64,000 nucleotides of DNA from Cellulomonas sp. URHE0023 (GCF_000688475.1 NZ_JIAN01000010.1:124001-188000), one strand, 5' to 3'; positions 43,096 through 55,131 are shown, counted from the first letter of the stretch. Notes: a model not told the origin generated them from the letters alone. Made by a program: numbers and translations.

Positions 43096-44694
43096 TCAGG
43101 CGAGCGCGATGAGGTCCAGGTAGGCCGGGCTCCACAGGTCCTCGTCACCGTCCGGCAGCAGCAGGACACGCTCGGGGTCGAGCGCGGCGACGGCACCCTC
43201 GTCGTGCGAGACCAGGACGACCGCACCGGTGTACCCGCGCAGCGCCGCCAGGATCTCCTCGCGGGACGCGGGGTCGAGGTTGTTCGTCGGCTCGTCGAGG
43301 AGCAGGACGTTGGCCGACGACACGACGAGGGCCGCGAGCGCGAGGCGCGTCTTCTCTCCGCCCGACAGGACGCGCGCCGGCTTGTTCGCGTCGTCGCCGG
43401 AGAACAGGAACGAGCCGAGCACGGAGCGCACCTGGGTCTCGGTGAGGTCCGGCGCGGACGACTTCAGGTTCTCGACGACCGTCCGGTCCAGGTCGAGCGT
43501 CTCGTGCTCCTGCGCGTAATAGCCGAGCTTCAGCCCGTGCCCGGGCCTGACCTCGCCCGTGTCCGACGCCTCGACGCCGCCCAGGATGCGCAGCAGCGTC
43601 GTCTTGCCCGCGCCGTTGAGGCCGAGCACGACGACCTTGCTCCCCCGGTCGATCGCCAGGTCGACGCCCGTGAAGACTTCCTGCGAGCCGTACGTCTTGG
43701 ACAGGTCGGCCGCCGTGAGAGGCGTCTTGCCGCACGCGGCAGGTTCCGGGAACCGCAGGCGCGCCACCTTGTCGGACGCGCGGACGTCCTCGAGGCCCGA
43801 CAGCAGGCGCTCGGCACGGCGCGCCATGTTCTGCGCCGCGACGGTCTTGGTGGCCTTGGCACGCATCTTGTCGGCCTGCGCCATGAGCGTGGAGGCCTTC
43901 TTCTCGGCGTTGGCCCGCTCGCGGCGTCGGCGCTTCTCGTCCGTCTCGCGCTGCTGCAGGTAGGCGTCCCAGCCGAGGGCGTACTGGTCGAGCTGCGAGC
44001 GGTTGGCGTCCAGGTGGAACACCTTGTTCACGACGGCGCGCAGCAGGTCGGCGTCGTGCGAGATGACGATCAGCCCGCCGGTGTACGACTTCAGGTAGTC
44101 GCGCAGCCACATGATCGAGTCCGCGTCGAGGTGGTTGGTCGGCTCGTCGAGCAGGAGCGTCTCGACGCCGGAGAACAGGATGCGCGCGAGCTCAACCCGG
44201 CGGCGCTGCCCGCCGGAGAGCGTGCCGATCGTCTGGCCCAGCACCCGCTCGTCGAGGCCGAGGTTCGACGCGATCCGGTGCGCCTCGCTCTCGGCCGCGT
44301 AGCCACCAGCGGCGTTGAAGCGGGCGTCCAGGCGGGAGTACCTGTCCATCGCCTTGTCGCGCACCGCGTCGTCCTCGCTGGCCATCGCGGTCTCGGTGGC
44401 GCGCAGGGACCGGACGATCTCGTCGAGACCGCGAGCGCCCAGGACCCGGTCCATGGCGAGCTGCTCGAGGTCACCGGTGCGCGGGTCCTGCGGCAGGTAC
44501 CCGACGTCGCCCGAGCGGACGATCTGGCCGCCCGTCGGCTGCGTCTCGCCCGCGAGGGTCTTGGTGAGAGTCGTCTTGCCGGCGCCGTTACGACCGACCA
44601 GACCGATCCGGTCGCCGGCCGCGATGCGGAACGACGACTCCTCGAGCAGCGTGCGTGCGCCGATGCGCAGCTCGACAGCCTGGGCGGTGATCAC
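43096..44694 (-). CDS. ABC-F family ATP-binding protein
   Basis: 532 aa with two ATPase domains and no transmembrane segment. First: Walker A GRNGAGKTTL, signature LSGGQRRRVELARIL, Walker B LLLDEPTNHLDADS. The charged linker (DEKRRRRERANAEKKASTLM) is the P-site tRNA-interaction motif region. Second: Walker A GLNGAGKTTLL, signature LSGGEKTRLALAALVV, Walker B LLLDEPTNNLDPAS. Such proteins act on ribosomes (EttA, Uup or antibiotic-protection groups); the subgroup cannot be told from this. GTG at 44694 with GAGGAAA upstream. It is convergent with the giant gene and divergent from bioY. Confidence 0.9.
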   Translation of the reverse strand: MITAQAVELRIGARTLLEESSFRIAAGDRIGLVGRNGAGKTTLTKTLAGETQPTGGQIVRSGDVGYLPQDPRTGDLEQLAMDRVLGARGLDEIVRSLRATETAMASEDDAVRDKAMDRYSRLDARFNAAGGYAAESEAHRIASNLGLDERVLGQTIGTLSGGQRRRVELARILFSGVETLLLDEPTNHLDADSIMWLRDYLKSYTGGLIVISHDADLLRAVVNKVFHLDANRSQLDQYALGWDAYLQQRETDEKRRRRERANAEKKASTLMAQADKMRAKATKTVAAQNMARRAERLLSGLEDVRASDKVARLRFPEPAACGKTPLTAADLSKTYGSQEVFTGVDLAIDRGSKVVVLGLNGAGKTTLLRILGGVEASDTGEVRPGHGLKLGYYAQEHETLDLDRTVVENLKSSAPDLTETQVRSVLGSFLFSGDDANKPARVLSGGEKTRLALAALVVSSANVLLLDEPTNNLDPASREEILAALRGYTGAVVLVSHDEGAVAALDPERVLLLPDGDEDLWSPAYLDLIALA

Positions 44695-44744
44695 TTGACG
44701 GTTTCCTCCGATTTCGCCGTGCGGCTCTTGGTCGCCGGCACAAA

Positions 44745-44780
44745 CGCCAGCAAGTCTACGTGCGGCTAGCGTTGCTGGCG
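44745..44780. promoter_or_regulatory. Inverted repeat between ABC-F and bioY genes
   Basis: CGCCAGCAA (44745-44753) and TTGCTGGCG (44772-44780) form a perfect 9-bp inverted repeat with an 18-nt spacer, about 75 bp before the bioY start. It may be an operator or a stem in the bioY leader. It does not match the BioQ palindrome I know (TGAAC..GTTCA). Confidence 0.35.
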
Positions 44781-44854
44781 GTCGCTGAGTCGCAGGACAC
44801 AGCCTCCGATCCGCGGGATCACCCGCTCACCACGACGACGATCGAGGGGTAGCC

Positions 44855-45523
44855 ATGTCCAGCGCACCTGACAATGCTCTACCCGCACTCACCGAAGACA
44901 CCGCCCTGGCCGCACCCGTGGAACGGTCCTCCGTCGCCACCGACGTCGCCCTCATCGCGACGTTCGCGGCATTCATCGCCGTGTGCGCCATCATCGGCGA
45001 GATCCAGACGGGGTCCAGCGTCCCGATCACGCTGCAGACCTTCGGTGTCATCCTGACGGGTCTCGTGCTGGGGTGGTGGCGGGGTGCGCTCGCGGTCCTG
45101 CTCTACCTGGCCCTGGGGCTCGTCGGCCTGCCGATCTTCGCCGAGCACACCGGGGGCGTCGCCGTCCTCGGCAAGGCGTCCGCCGGCTACCTGCTCGCCT
45201 TCCCGCTCGGCGCCGCGCTCGCCGGGTTCTTCGCCACCATGACGATGCGCGCCGTCGACCGCTACGTCCCCGAAGGGCGGCCTGCGCTGCGCTCGGCGTG
45301 GCGGTACGCCGCACTGTTCATCTCGGGACTGGCCGCGAGCTTCCTGACCATCCACGCCGCGGGCATGGCAGGCCTCATGCTCCGGCTCGGGATCACGTTC
45401 CGTGAGGCGCTCGCGATCGACGTCGTCTTCTGGGCCGGCGACGTCATCAAGAACCTCGCCGCCGCCGCCGTCGCGCTCGCGATCTTCCGTGCGTTCCCCG
45501 ACCTGCTGCGCAACCGCCGCTGA
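44855..45523 (+). CDS. bioY: Biotin transporter substrate-binding subunit BioY (ECF S component)
   Basis: 222 aa, six membrane helices. The first helix region reads DVALIATFAAFIAVCAIIGE, and the conserved block VPITLQTFGVILTGLVLGWW and AVLLYLALGLVGLPIFAEHTGGVAVL is the BioY signature with the biotin-site loop. The last helices include FFATMTMRAVD, HAAGMAGLMLR and the DVVFWAGDVIKNLAAAAVAL segment that meets the T subunit. It imports biotin. It is followed 3 bp later by the ATPase and then the EcfT gene, so this is a complete bioYMN-type transporter. GAGGGGT precedes the ATG. Confidence 0.95.
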   Translation: MSSAPDNALPALTEDTALAAPVERSSVATDVALIATFAAFIAVCAIIGEIQTGSSVPITLQTFGVILTGLVLGWWRGALAVLLYLALGLVGLPIFAEHTGGVAVLGKASAGYLLAFPLGAALAGFFATMTMRAVDRYVPEGRPALRSAWRYAALFISGLAASFLTIHAAGMAGLMLRLGITFREALAIDVVFWAGDVIKNLAAAAVALAIFRAFPDLLRNRR

Positions 45524-45526
45524 CCC

Positions 45527-46249
45527 GTGCCGACCATCTCGCTCGACGACGTCCAGGTCACCGCGTACAGCCCTGACCCGGCCGGCGGTGCGGACCGCAT
45601 CGTGCGTCTGCTCGGCCCGGTGACCCTGGACCTCGTCGAGCGCCGCATCGCGATCGTCGGCGCCAACGGCTCCGGAAAGTCGACGCTCGCGCGCCTGCTC
45701 AACGGGCTCGTCCTGCCCTCGTCGGGCACCGTCCGGGTGGACGGCCTCGACACCGGGCGGGACGGGGCCGCCGTACGTCGGCGCGTCGGGTTCATGTTCA
45801 CCGACCCCGACGCGCAGCTCGTCATGCCGACCCCGGTCGAGGACGTCGCGCTCTCGCTGCGGCGGCTGCGCCTCGACGCCCCCGCCAGGGACGCCGCCGC
45901 ACGGGCCGCGCTCGCGCGCTTCGGTCTGGCCGACCGTGCCGAGGTTCCCGTGCACTCGCTGTCCGGCGGTCAACGGCAGCTGCTCGCCCTCGCCTCGGTG
46001 CTCGCCACCGACCCCGACATCCTGGTGTGCGACGAGCCGACGACGCTGCTCGACCTGCGCTGGCGCGGCGTCGTGGACACCCTCCTGGCGGGCCTCGACC
46101 AGCAGGTCGTGGTCGTGACGCACGACCTCGACGCCGCGCTGCGCGCCGAGCGCGTGCTCGTCGTCGAGCAGGGGGACGTCGTGTTCGACGGCGACCCTGT
46201 GGCCGCCGTCCGGTTCTACCGCGACCTCATGACCGTGGGCCGGCCATGA
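45527..46249 (+). CDS. bioM: ECF transporter ATP-binding subunit (BioM/CbiO-like)
   Basis: 240 aa. Walker A GANGSGKSTLARLL, Q-loop segment FMFTDPDAQLVMPTPVEDVA, signature SLSGGQRQLLALASVL, Walker B LVCDEPTTLLDLR and switch His VVVVTHDLDAALRAER. The DPDAQLVMPTPVEDVA sequence is the ECF-type Q-loop region that contacts the T subunit. It is a single ATPase, so the transporter would use a homodimer. GTG start, 3 bp after bioY; ATGA overlap with the next gene. Confidence 0.9.
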   Translation: MPTISLDDVQVTAYSPDPAGGADRIVRLLGPVTLDLVERRIAIVGANGSGKSTLARLLNGLVLPSSGTVRVDGLDTGRDGAAVRRRVGFMFTDPDAQLVMPTPVEDVALSLRRLRLDAPARDAAARAALARFGLADRAEVPVHSLSGGQRQLLALASVLATDPDILVCDEPTTLLDLRWRGVVDTLLAGLDQQVVVVTHDLDAALRAERVLVVEQGDVVFDGDPVAAVRFYRDLMTVGRP

Positions 46250-46881
46250 GCCGTGGACCGCTGCGCTCGCCGTGGGCGGGGCCGCTGGGGCTGTACCACC
46301 CGGGCTCGAGCCTGCTCCATCGTGCACCGGCCGGCCTCAAGCTCACCGTCCTGGCCGGCTTCGCCGTCGCGGTGACCGTCGTGAACGGGCCGCGGTCGGC
46401 GGTCGTCGCGCTCGGCGTCGCGGTCCTCCTGCAGGTCGCCTCCGGCGTCCCGTGGCACCGGACCACCCGCGGGCTCGTACCGACCCTGGCGGTCGCCGCG
46501 AGCATCGGTGCGTACCAGTGGTGGGCGCGCGGGTGGGAGATCGCCGTCGAGGTGTCGTTCGATCTCGTCGCGCTGGTCCTGGTCAGCACGCTCCTGACGG
46601 CCACCACCAGGGCCGACGCGCTGCTCGACGTGCTCGCGCGCCTGGGCCGGCCGCTGAGGCACGTCGGCCTGTCCCCCGACCTGTTCGGACTCACCGTGGG
46701 CCTGTTCCTGCGCACGGTCCCGGTGCTGGTGCGGACCACCTCGGAGACACGCGACGCCGCACGGGCACGCGGTCTCGAACGGAATCCCCGAGCCGTCCTG
46801 GTCCCTGCGGCGGTGCGCATGGTGGCCCACGCGAGGGCGACGGGGGACGCGCTGGCCGCACGGGGTCTCGGCGAGGACTGA
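46246..46881 (+). CDS. bioN: ECF transporter transmembrane subunit (EcfT/BioN-like)
   Basis: 211 aa. Hydrophobic segments (KLTVLAGFAVAVTVVNGPRS, VALVLVSTLLTATTRADAL) and the coupling-helix motifs: RGLGED at the end and ARARGLERNPRA in the middle. The two Ala-Arg-Gly motifs are the T-component signature. It overlaps the ATPase gene by 4 nt. It completes the biotin importer. Confidence 0.88.
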   Translation: MSRGPLRSPWAGPLGLYHPGSSLLHRAPAGLKLTVLAGFAVAVTVVNGPRSAVVALGVAVLLQVASGVPWHRTTRGLVPTLAVAASIGAYQWWARGWEIAVEVSFDLVALVLVSTLLTATTRADALLDVLARLGRPLRHVGLSPDLFGLTVGLFLRTVPVLVRTTSETRDAARARGLERNPRAVLVPAAVRMVAHARATGDALAARGLGED

Positions 46882-46977
46882 TCGCGAGCGCTGGCTGCGA
46901 TAGTTTCGGCGAGACCACGCGCGCCGAGATGCCACCTCCAGCGGCGCACCGTAGACGAGCACCCAGGAGCAGGTCGG

Positions 46978-47448
46978 ATGAGCGAGCCCACAGAGCCACG
47001 TCCCGACACGCCGCCGCCGTACGGCACGCAGCCCGGGGAGCCGTCGCCGCAGGGACCCTATCCGCCGCCGCCCGTCCACGGCGCCTACCCGCCGCAGGCG
47101 CCGTACGGGCAGCCGGGTGGGTACCCGCCACCGCCGTACGGGCAGCCCGGCGGCTACCCGCCGCCCTACGGGAGCCCCTACCCGCACGACCCCGCCGAGA
47201 AGTCGAAGATCGCTGCGGGGCTCTTAGGCATCTTCCTCGGCGGCTTCGGCATCCACCGCTTCTACCTGGGCTACACGGGCATCGGCCTGACCATGCTCCT
47301 GGTCGGGATCATCGGCGGCGTCCTCACGTTCGGGATCCTCTGGGGTGCCGTGTGGCTCTGGGGGTTCATCGAGGGGATCCTCTACCTCGTCGCCTCACCC
47401 GGGACGTCCTACTCGCACGACTCGACCGGTCGTCCGCTGCGCAGTTGA
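46978..47448 (+). CDS. TM2 domain protein with Pro-rich N-terminus
   Basis: 156 aa. Residues 1-75 are Pro/Gly/Tyr-rich with repeated PYGQPGGYPPP units, intrinsically disordered. The TM2 domain follows: KIAAGLLGIFLGGFGIHRFY, then LGYTGIGLTMLLVGIIGG and a second helix with WGAVWLWGFIEGILYLV. TM2 proteins are small membrane proteins of unclear role. AGGAG precedes the ATG. A DNA repeat (ccgccgtacgggcagcc) underlies the Pro-rich part. Confidence 0.85.
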   Translation: MSEPTEPRPDTPPPYGTQPGEPSPQGPYPPPPVHGAYPPQAPYGQPGGYPPPPYGQPGGYPPPYGSPYPHDPAEKSKIAAGLLGIFLGGFGIHRFYLGYTGIGLTMLLVGIIGGVLTFGILWGAVWLWGFIEGILYLVASPGTSYSHDSTGRPLRS

Positions 47449-47472
47449 CGAGCGGACCGTCGCCACTGCAAC

Positions 47473-47478
47473 TACGTT
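47473..47478 (+). promoter_or_regulatory. -10 element for leaderless metallopeptidase gene
   Basis: TACGTT, 6 nt before the ATG at 47485, no ribosome binding site in between. Confidence 0.5.
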
Positions 47479-47484
47479 GCGACG

Positions 47485-48375
47485 ATGACGTTCCAGGAGG
47501 GTGGCAATTTCGATGCGGGCCGCGTGCGCAGGCGTGGACCCGGCAAGGGCGGTGTCGCGGTCGGTGGTGGCATCGGCGGGATCGCGGTGGTCGCGCTGAT
47601 CCTGATCCTGCAGGCCACCGGCAACAACGACCTCGCGAACGTGGTCAACCAGGTGGCAGGCGGTGCGGCTGGCGGCGGGCAGCAGGCCGAGAGCACCCTC
47701 GCGCCGTGCACCGTCGCGCAGGCCAACACCGACCGCGAGTGCCGGCTCGAGGGCGCCATCGAGTCGCTCGACGTGTACTGGGCGGCCGCGGTGCCCAGCG
47801 CGTTCAGGCAACCGGGCGTCGTGTCGGTCCTCGAGTCCACACCGACCGGTTGCGGGACCGCCTCGAACGCCACCGGTCCCTTCTACTGCCCGCCCGACCA
47901 GACGATCTACCTCGACGTCAGCTTCTACGACGAGCTGGAGTCGCAGCTCGGCGCCGAGGACGGACCGCTGGCCGAGATGTACGTGACCGCGCACGAGTAC
48001 GGGCACCACATCCAGGCGCTGACCGGCGTGATGGACCAGGCCGACCGGCAGGGCACCGGAGCCGAGTCCGACTCCGTGCGCACCGAGCTCCAGGCCGACT
48101 GCTACGCGGGCATGTGGGTGGGCGACGCCACCGAGACGCTCGACCCCGACACCGGCAAACCGTTCCTGAACCCGATCACGCAGGAGCAGCTGCAGAACGC
48201 GCTGAGTGCTGCCTCAGCGGTCGGCGACGACCACATCCAGCAGCGCGGCGGCGGTGACGTCAACCCTGACGCGTTCACGCACGGGACCAGCGAGCAGCGC
48301 CAGCACTGGTTCACCACGGGCTATGAGCATGGAACCCTCGAGGCCTGCGACACCTTCGCGGCCGACACCCTCTGA
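47485..48375 (+). CDS. YpfJ-like neutral zinc metallopeptidase
   Basis: 296 aa. A short cytosolic N-terminus (MTFQEGGNFDAGRVRRRGPG) precedes one membrane helix (GGIGGIAVVALILILQATG). The external part carries the zinc motif HEYGHHIQALTG (HExxH-type, with Glu) and a third-ligand region near TELQADCYAGMWVG (ELQADC). This is the YpfJ/KPN_02809 neutral zinc metallopeptidase pattern; substrate unknown. Leaderless start. It is followed by a strong hairpin before the convergent suf operon end. Confidence 0.9.
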   Translation: MTFQEGGNFDAGRVRRRGPGKGGVAVGGGIGGIAVVALILILQATGNNDLANVVNQVAGGAAGGGQQAESTLAPCTVAQANTDRECRLEGAIESLDVYWAAAVPSAFRQPGVVSVLESTPTGCGTASNATGPFYCPPDQTIYLDVSFYDELESQLGAEDGPLAEMYVTAHEYGHHIQALTGVMDQADRQGTGAESDSVRTELQADCYAGMWVGDATETLDPDTGKPFLNPITQEQLQNALSAASAVGDDHIQQRGGGDVNPDAFTHGTSEQRQHWFTTGYEHGTLEACDTFAADTL

Positions 48376-48404
48376 GGTCCGTGCGCGGTCACCGCGATCT
48401 CGGC

Positions 48405-48442
48405 ATGACGAAGGCCCCTGGTCTCCCAGGGGCCTTCGTCAT
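48405..48442. terminator. Perfect 17-bp hairpin terminator between metallopeptidase gene and suf operon
   Basis: ATGACGAAGGCCCCTGG (48405-48421), loop TCTC, CCAGGGGCCTTCGTCAT (48426-48442). It sits between the convergent stop codons at 48375 and 48450 and should stop transcription from both sides. Confidence 0.85.
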
Positions 48443-48449
48443 GCGGAGC

Positions 48450-48775
48450 TCAGATGTTGAAGCCGAGGGCCCGCATCTGCTCGCGGCCGTCGGGCGTGAT
48501 CTTCTCGGGGCCCCACGGCGGCATCCAGACCCAGTTGATGCGGAAGCCGTCGACGATGCCGTCGAGGGCCTGCGCGGACTGGTCCTCGATGACGTCGGTC
48601 AGCGGGCACGCCGCGGACGTGAGCGTCATGTCGATGATCGCGGTGTTGGTCTGGTCGATCACGACTCCGTAGATCAGGCCGAGGTCGACGACGTTGATCC
48701 CCAGCTCGGGGTCGATGACGTCGCGCAGGGCCTCCTCGACGTCGGCGACCGTGGTCGGTGAGTCGGGCGTGACAG

Positions 48776-48779
<4 letters not shown>
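48450..48779 (-). CDS. sufT: SufT-like metal-sulfur cluster assembly factor (DUF59/MIP18 family)
   Basis: 109 aa. The core strand DVEEALRDVIDPELGINVVD with GLIYGV and the TSAACPLTDVIEDQSAQA segment with the conserved Cys define the DUF59/MIP18 fold. WMPPWGPEKITPDGREQMRA is the family end. It works in Fe-S cluster delivery or maturation and is the last gene of the suf operon, starting inside the sufU stop (ATGA). Confidence 0.88.
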
Positions 48780-51332
<2,553 letters not shown>

Positions 51333-51348
51333 GCGGTGTTCCTTCGTT

Positions 51349-51681
51349 TCAGAGGGGCGCGTCGACGTCGACCAGCACGCGCTGGCCGTCGACGGTCACG
51401 GGGTAGACAGGGACGGCGCGCACGGCGGGCGGCCCGGTGGGCTTGCCGGTGCGCAGATCGAAGCGGGAGCCGTGGAGCCAGCACTCGATGGTGCAGTCCT
51501 CCACCTCGCCGTCGGACAACGAGACGGCTCCGTGCGAGCAGATGTCGCTGATGGCGTGCAGCTCACCGGCAGCGTCGCGGACCATCGCGACCTCGACCGG
51601 ACCGCTCTCGCCCTCGAGCTCGACGCGGAGCGTGCCCTCGACGGGCACGTCCTCCTCGAAGCAGGCCAGCTGCGCGCTCAT
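51349..51681 (-). CDS. Rieske-type ferredoxin in the suf operon
   Basis: 110 aa. The Rieske 2Fe-2S ligand boxes CSHGAVSLSDGEV and CWLHGSRFDLRTGKPTGPPA are clear (C-x-H and C-x2-H). Known in actinobacterial suf operons as a non-heme oxygenase ferredoxin subunit-like protein; it probably supplies electrons or is an Fe-S-linked accessory. It sits between sufD and sufC, overlapping the sufD stop by 4 nt (ATGA). Confidence 0.9.
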   Translation of the reverse strand: MSAQLACFEEDVPVEGTLRVELEGESGPVEVAMVRDAAGELHAISDICSHGAVSLSDGEVEDCTIECWLHGSRFDLRTGKPTGPPAVRAVPVYPVTVDGQRVLVDVDAPL

Positions 51682-52967
51682 GCGCCGTCCGTCGTGAGGC
51701 CCACCTCGGAACCCTCGACGTGGGCGTCGGCCGTGCCGTCCAGCACGCTCATGGACTTCTCGAGCTCGCGCTCGATCGCTCCGATGAGGCGCTCCTCGAC
51801 GGACGGGACGCCGATCTCGTGGATGAGCTCCGCGAAGAAGCCGCGGACCACGAGGCGACGGGCGTCGGTCTCGGGGATGCCACGAGCGCGCAGGTAGAAC
51901 AGCTGCTCGTCGTCGAACCGACCGGTCGCGCTCGCGTGACCGGCACCCTCGATGAGACCGGTCTCGATCTCCAGGTTCGGAACCGAGTCGGCGCGCGCGC
52001 CGTCGGACAGGACGAGGTTGCGGTTGAGCTCGTACGTGTCGGTGCCCTCCGCGGCCGCGCGGATCAGCACGTCCCCGACCCACACCGTGTGCGCACCCTC
52101 GCCCTGCAGCGCGCCCTTGTAGGTCACGCGCGAGACGCAGTTGGGCACCGCGTGGTCGACGAAGAGCCGCTGCTCCTGGTGCTGACCGGCGTCGGCGAAG
52201 TACAGGCCGAGCATCTTGACGGTCGCGCCCTCACCGACGAACTCCGCGTCCGGCGTGATGCGCACGACGTCGCCGCCGAGCGTCACGGCGATGTGCTTGA
52301 CGGTCGCGTCGCGGCCGATGCGCAGGCGATGGCTGGTGGCGTGGACGGATCCCTCGGCCCAGTCGTGCACGGAGACGACGGTCAGGTGCGCACCCTCGTC
52401 GGCGACGATCTCGACGGTCTCGGTGAGCGCCGCGTGCCCGACGTGGTCGATGACCACCACGGCCTGCGACAGAGCCTCGGCGTGCACGAGCAGGTGGGTC
52501 GCGCTGGGCTCCAGGGCCTGAGCGCCGCCCTCGACTCCCTCCACCCGGATCGACGTGACCTCGGAGGCGACAGCCTCCTTCGGGATCGTCACGACGGTCG
52601 CTCGCGGGTACGAGGCCCACGCGACGGCGGCCGTGCGGTCACCCGGCGTGCCGGCGGTCCCCAGGCGGGCGTCCCCTCGGTCGACGATCTCGACCTTGAC
52701 CTCGGGCGCCTCGACGACCGTCGTCAGCACCCCGTGACCCGACAGGACGCCGTCGCTCGCACCGGCGAACAGCGGCGCGAGGCGGTCGATCGGCGAGAAC
52801 CGCCACTCCTCCTCGCGCCCGTTCGGCACGGGGAAGTCGGCGACGTCGAACGACGTGGGCCGGGACGCCCGGGAGGCCTCAGGGAGCGGTCCGACGCCGT
52901 GGGTGTGGCTCCCGTCGGCGACCGCCTTCGTGTGGTCGGTCGACAGAGAGTCTGTTGCGGTCGTCAT
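51678..52967 (-). CDS. sufD: Fe-S cluster assembly protein SufD
   Basis: 429 aa, SufBD beta-helix fold. The end part DADRGT-like region is seen as LVQVL-type counterparts: RVTYKGALQGEGAHTVWVGD, then SDGARADSVPNLEIE and the ERELEKSM tail, with HASATGRFDDEQLFYLRARG before it. Paralogue of SufB. It pairs with SufB and SufC as SufBC2D. Its ATG overlaps the sufB stop by 1 nt, and an earlier longer open frame belongs to sufB. Confidence 0.93.
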   Translation of the reverse strand: MTTATDSLSTDHTKAVADGSHTHGVGPLPEASRASRPTSFDVADFPVPNGREEEWRFSPIDRLAPLFAGASDGVLSGHGVLTTVVEAPEVKVEIVDRGDARLGTAGTPGDRTAAVAWASYPRATVVTIPKEAVASEVTSIRVEGVEGGAQALEPSATHLLVHAEALSQAVVVIDHVGHAALTETVEIVADEGAHLTVVSVHDWAEGSVHATSHRLRIGRDATVKHIAVTLGGDVVRITPDAEFVGEGATVKMLGLYFADAGQHQEQRLFVDHAVPNCVSRVTYKGALQGEGAHTVWVGDVLIRAAAEGTDTYELNRNLVLSDGARADSVPNLEIETGLIEGAGHASATGRFDDEQLFYLRARGIPETDARRLVVRGFFAELIHEIGVPSVEERLIGAIERELEKSMSVLDGTADAHVEGSEVGLTTDGA

Positions 52968-54415
52968 CAGCCGACGGCCCCTTCCATCTGCAGCTCGATG
53001 AGGCGGTTCAGCTCGAGGGCGTACTCCATGGGCAGCTCGCGGGCGATGGGCTCGACGAACCCGCGCACGATCATGGCCATGGCCTCGGTCTCGGGCATGC
53101 CTCGGGACATCAGGTAGAACAGCTGGTCCTCGCTCACGCGCGACACCGTCGCCTCGTGACCCATCGACACGTCGTCCTCGCGGACGTCGACGTACGGGTA
53201 GGTGTCGGAGCGGGAGATCTGGTCGACGAGCAGCGCGTCGCACAGCACGTTCGACGCGGAGTGGTGGGCGCCCTCGAGCACCTGCACCAGGCCGCGGTAG
53301 GACGTGCGGCCACCGCCGCGAGCCACCGACTTGGACACGATCGAGCTCGACGTGTGCGGCGCGGCGTGCACCATCTTGGCGCCCGCGTCCTGGTGCTGGC
53401 CGGCACCCGCGAAGGCGATCGACAGGGTCTCGCCGCGCGCGTGCTCACCCATCAGGTAGATGGCCGGGTACTTCATGGTCACCTTCGAGCCGATGTTGCC
53501 GTCGACCCACTCCATGGTGGCGCCCTCGGCCGCGGTCGCCCGCTTGGTGACCAGGTTGTACACGTTGTTCGACCAGTTCTGGATGGTCGTGTACCGCACC
53601 CGGGCGTTCTTCTTCACGATGATCTCGACGACCGCGGAGTGCAGCGAGTCGCTCGAGTACACGGGAGCTGTACAACCCTCGACGTAGTGCACGTACGAGC
53701 CCTCGTCGGCGATGATCAGCGTCCGCTCGAACTGGCCCATGTTCTCCGTGTTGATGCGGAAGTAGGCCTGCAGGGGGATCTCGACGTGCACGCCCGGCGG
53801 GACGTAGACGAACGAGCCGCCCGACCAGACGGCCGTGTTGAGCGAGGCGAACTTGTTGTCGCCGGGCGGGATGACCGAGCCGAAGTACTGCTCGAAGATC
53901 TCCGGGTACTGCTTCAGAGCCGTGTCGGTGTCGAGGAAGATGACGCCCTGCTCCTCGAGCGACTCCTGGATCTGGTGGTAGACGACCTCGGACTCGTACT
54001 GCGCGGCGACACCGGCGACGAGACGCTGCTTCTCGGCCTCCGGGATGCCCAGGCGGTCGTAGGTGCTCTTGATGTCCTCGGGCAGGTCCTCCCAGCTGGT
54101 GGCCTGCTTCTCGGTGGAGCGCACGAAGTACTTGATGTTGTCGAAGTCGATGCCCGACAGGTCCGAGCCCCACCAGGGCATGGGCTTCTTGTCGAACAGG
54201 CGCAGCGACTTCAGGCGCGTCTTGAGCATCCACGCGGGCTCGTTCTTGAGCGCGGAGATCTCCCGGACCTTCGCCTCGGACAGGCCACGCGTGGCCACCG
54301 ATCCGGCGGTGTCGGCGTCGTGCCAGCCGTAGTTGTAGTTCCCGATGGAGGCGATGGCCTCGTCCTGGGTCATCTGCGGCGCTGCGGCAGATGAGCTGTC
54401 GGTCTGTGCACTCAT
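52967..54415 (-). CDS. sufB: Fe-S cluster assembly protein SufB
   Basis: 482 aa. Conserved blocks: [60 protein letters not shown], and [20 protein letters not shown]. The active Cys segment [20 protein letters not shown] and the [20 protein letters not shown] region, all as in SufB. No intein is present, unlike some mycobacterial SufB genes. ATG 54415 overlaps the sufR stop (ATGA). Confidence 0.96.
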   Translation of the reverse strand: MSAQTDSSSAAAPQMTQDEAIASIGNYNYGWHDADTAGSVATRGLSEAKVREISALKNEPAWMLKTRLKSLRLFDKKPMPWWGSDLSGIDFDNIKYFVRSTEKQATSWEDLPEDIKSTYDRLGIPEAEKQRLVAGVAAQYESEVVYHQIQESLEEQGVIFLDTDTALKQYPEIFEQYFGSVIPPGDNKFASLNTAVWSGGSFVYVPPGVHVEIPLQAYFRINTENMGQFERTLIIADEGSYVHYVEGCTAPVYSSDSLHSAVVEIIVKKNARVRYTTIQNWSNNVYNLVTKRATAAEGATMEWVDGNIGSKVTMKYPAIYLMGEHARGETLSIAFAGAGQHQDAGAKMVHAAPHTSSSIVSKSVARGGGRTSYRGLVQVLEGAHHSASNVLCDALLVDQISRSDTYPYVDVREDDVSMGHEATVSRVSEDQLFYLMSRGMPETEAMAMIVRGFVEPIARELPMEYALELNRLIELQMEGAVG

Positions 54416-55131
54416 GCTGAGTGTCCTTCCACGGAGAGCACGGGGTGGGCAGGGGCATTCGTCAGGGGGATGTTCGTGGTGCAGACGTGGCCGCCGCCGG
54501 CCAGCGTCGCGAGGCGCTGCACGTGCACGCCGAGCATCCGGGAGAACGCCCGGGCCTCGGCCTCGCACAGCTGGGGAAACTCGTGCGCGACGTCCTGCAC
54601 GGGGCAGTGCCCCTGGCAGAGCTGCATCGCGTAGCCGCCCGGCGCAGGTCGGGCGGAGGCGGCGTACCCGTCGGCCGCGAGGCCGTCGGCCAGGACCCGG
54701 ACGCGTGCGGCGAGATCGCCGCCTGCAGCCTGGACCGCGGCACCATGGCGCGCCTCGAGCTCGCGTACGCGCAGCTCGGCGAACCCCTCAACCGCCTGAG
54801 GCCCCGCCGTCTCGGCCAGGAAACGCAGGGCCTGCGACGCGAGCTCGGAGTAGCGGTGCGAGAGCGCGTCCTGCCCGTGAGCGGTCACGACGTACCGGCG
54901 GGCTGGCCGGCCGCGGCCCTTGGGTGCGGAACCCGCAGCGTCGTGCACCGCGATCTGCCCGCCCTCCTCGAGGAGGCCCAGGTGTCGGCGGATCCCTGCC
55001 GGGGCAAGGTCGAGCTGCGCGGCGAGCTCGGCCGCCGAGACGGGCCCGGCGGAGGCGATCAGCTGCAGCACCCGATTGCGCGTACCCGCGTCAGAGATGT
55101 CGGTGTGCTCGACGGGCAGCGTCGCGCTCAT
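54412..55131 (-). CDS. sufR: SufR-like Fe-S transcriptional repressor
   Basis: 239 aa. An N-terminal winged helix ([20 protein letters not shown], then [20 protein letters not shown]) of the ArsR/DeoR type is followed by a helical region and a C-terminal Cys set: [30 protein letters not shown] and [12 protein letters not shown]. Four Cys in this layout bind an Fe-S cluster in SufR. GAGGAGGTGTC precedes the ATG at 55131, so this gene has a leader of about 50 bp after its operator. It heads the suf operon and its operator lies upstream. Confidence 0.93.
   Translation of the reverse strand: MSATLPVEHTDISDAGTRNRVLQLIASAGPVSAAELAAQLDLAPAGIRRHLGLLEEGGQIAVHDAAGSAPKGRGRPARRYVVTAHGQDALSHRYSELASQALRFLAETAGPQAVEGFAELRVRELEARHGAAVQAAGGDLAARVRVLADGLAADGYAASARPAPGGYAMQLCQGHCPVQDVAHEFPQLCEAEARAFSRMLGVHVQRLATLAGGGHVCTTNIPLTNAPAHPVLSVEGHSA

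Noticed and set aside
44695..44854. A biotin riboswitch upstream of bioY
   Set aside because: No known biotin riboswitch class fits; only a simple inverted repeat is seen.
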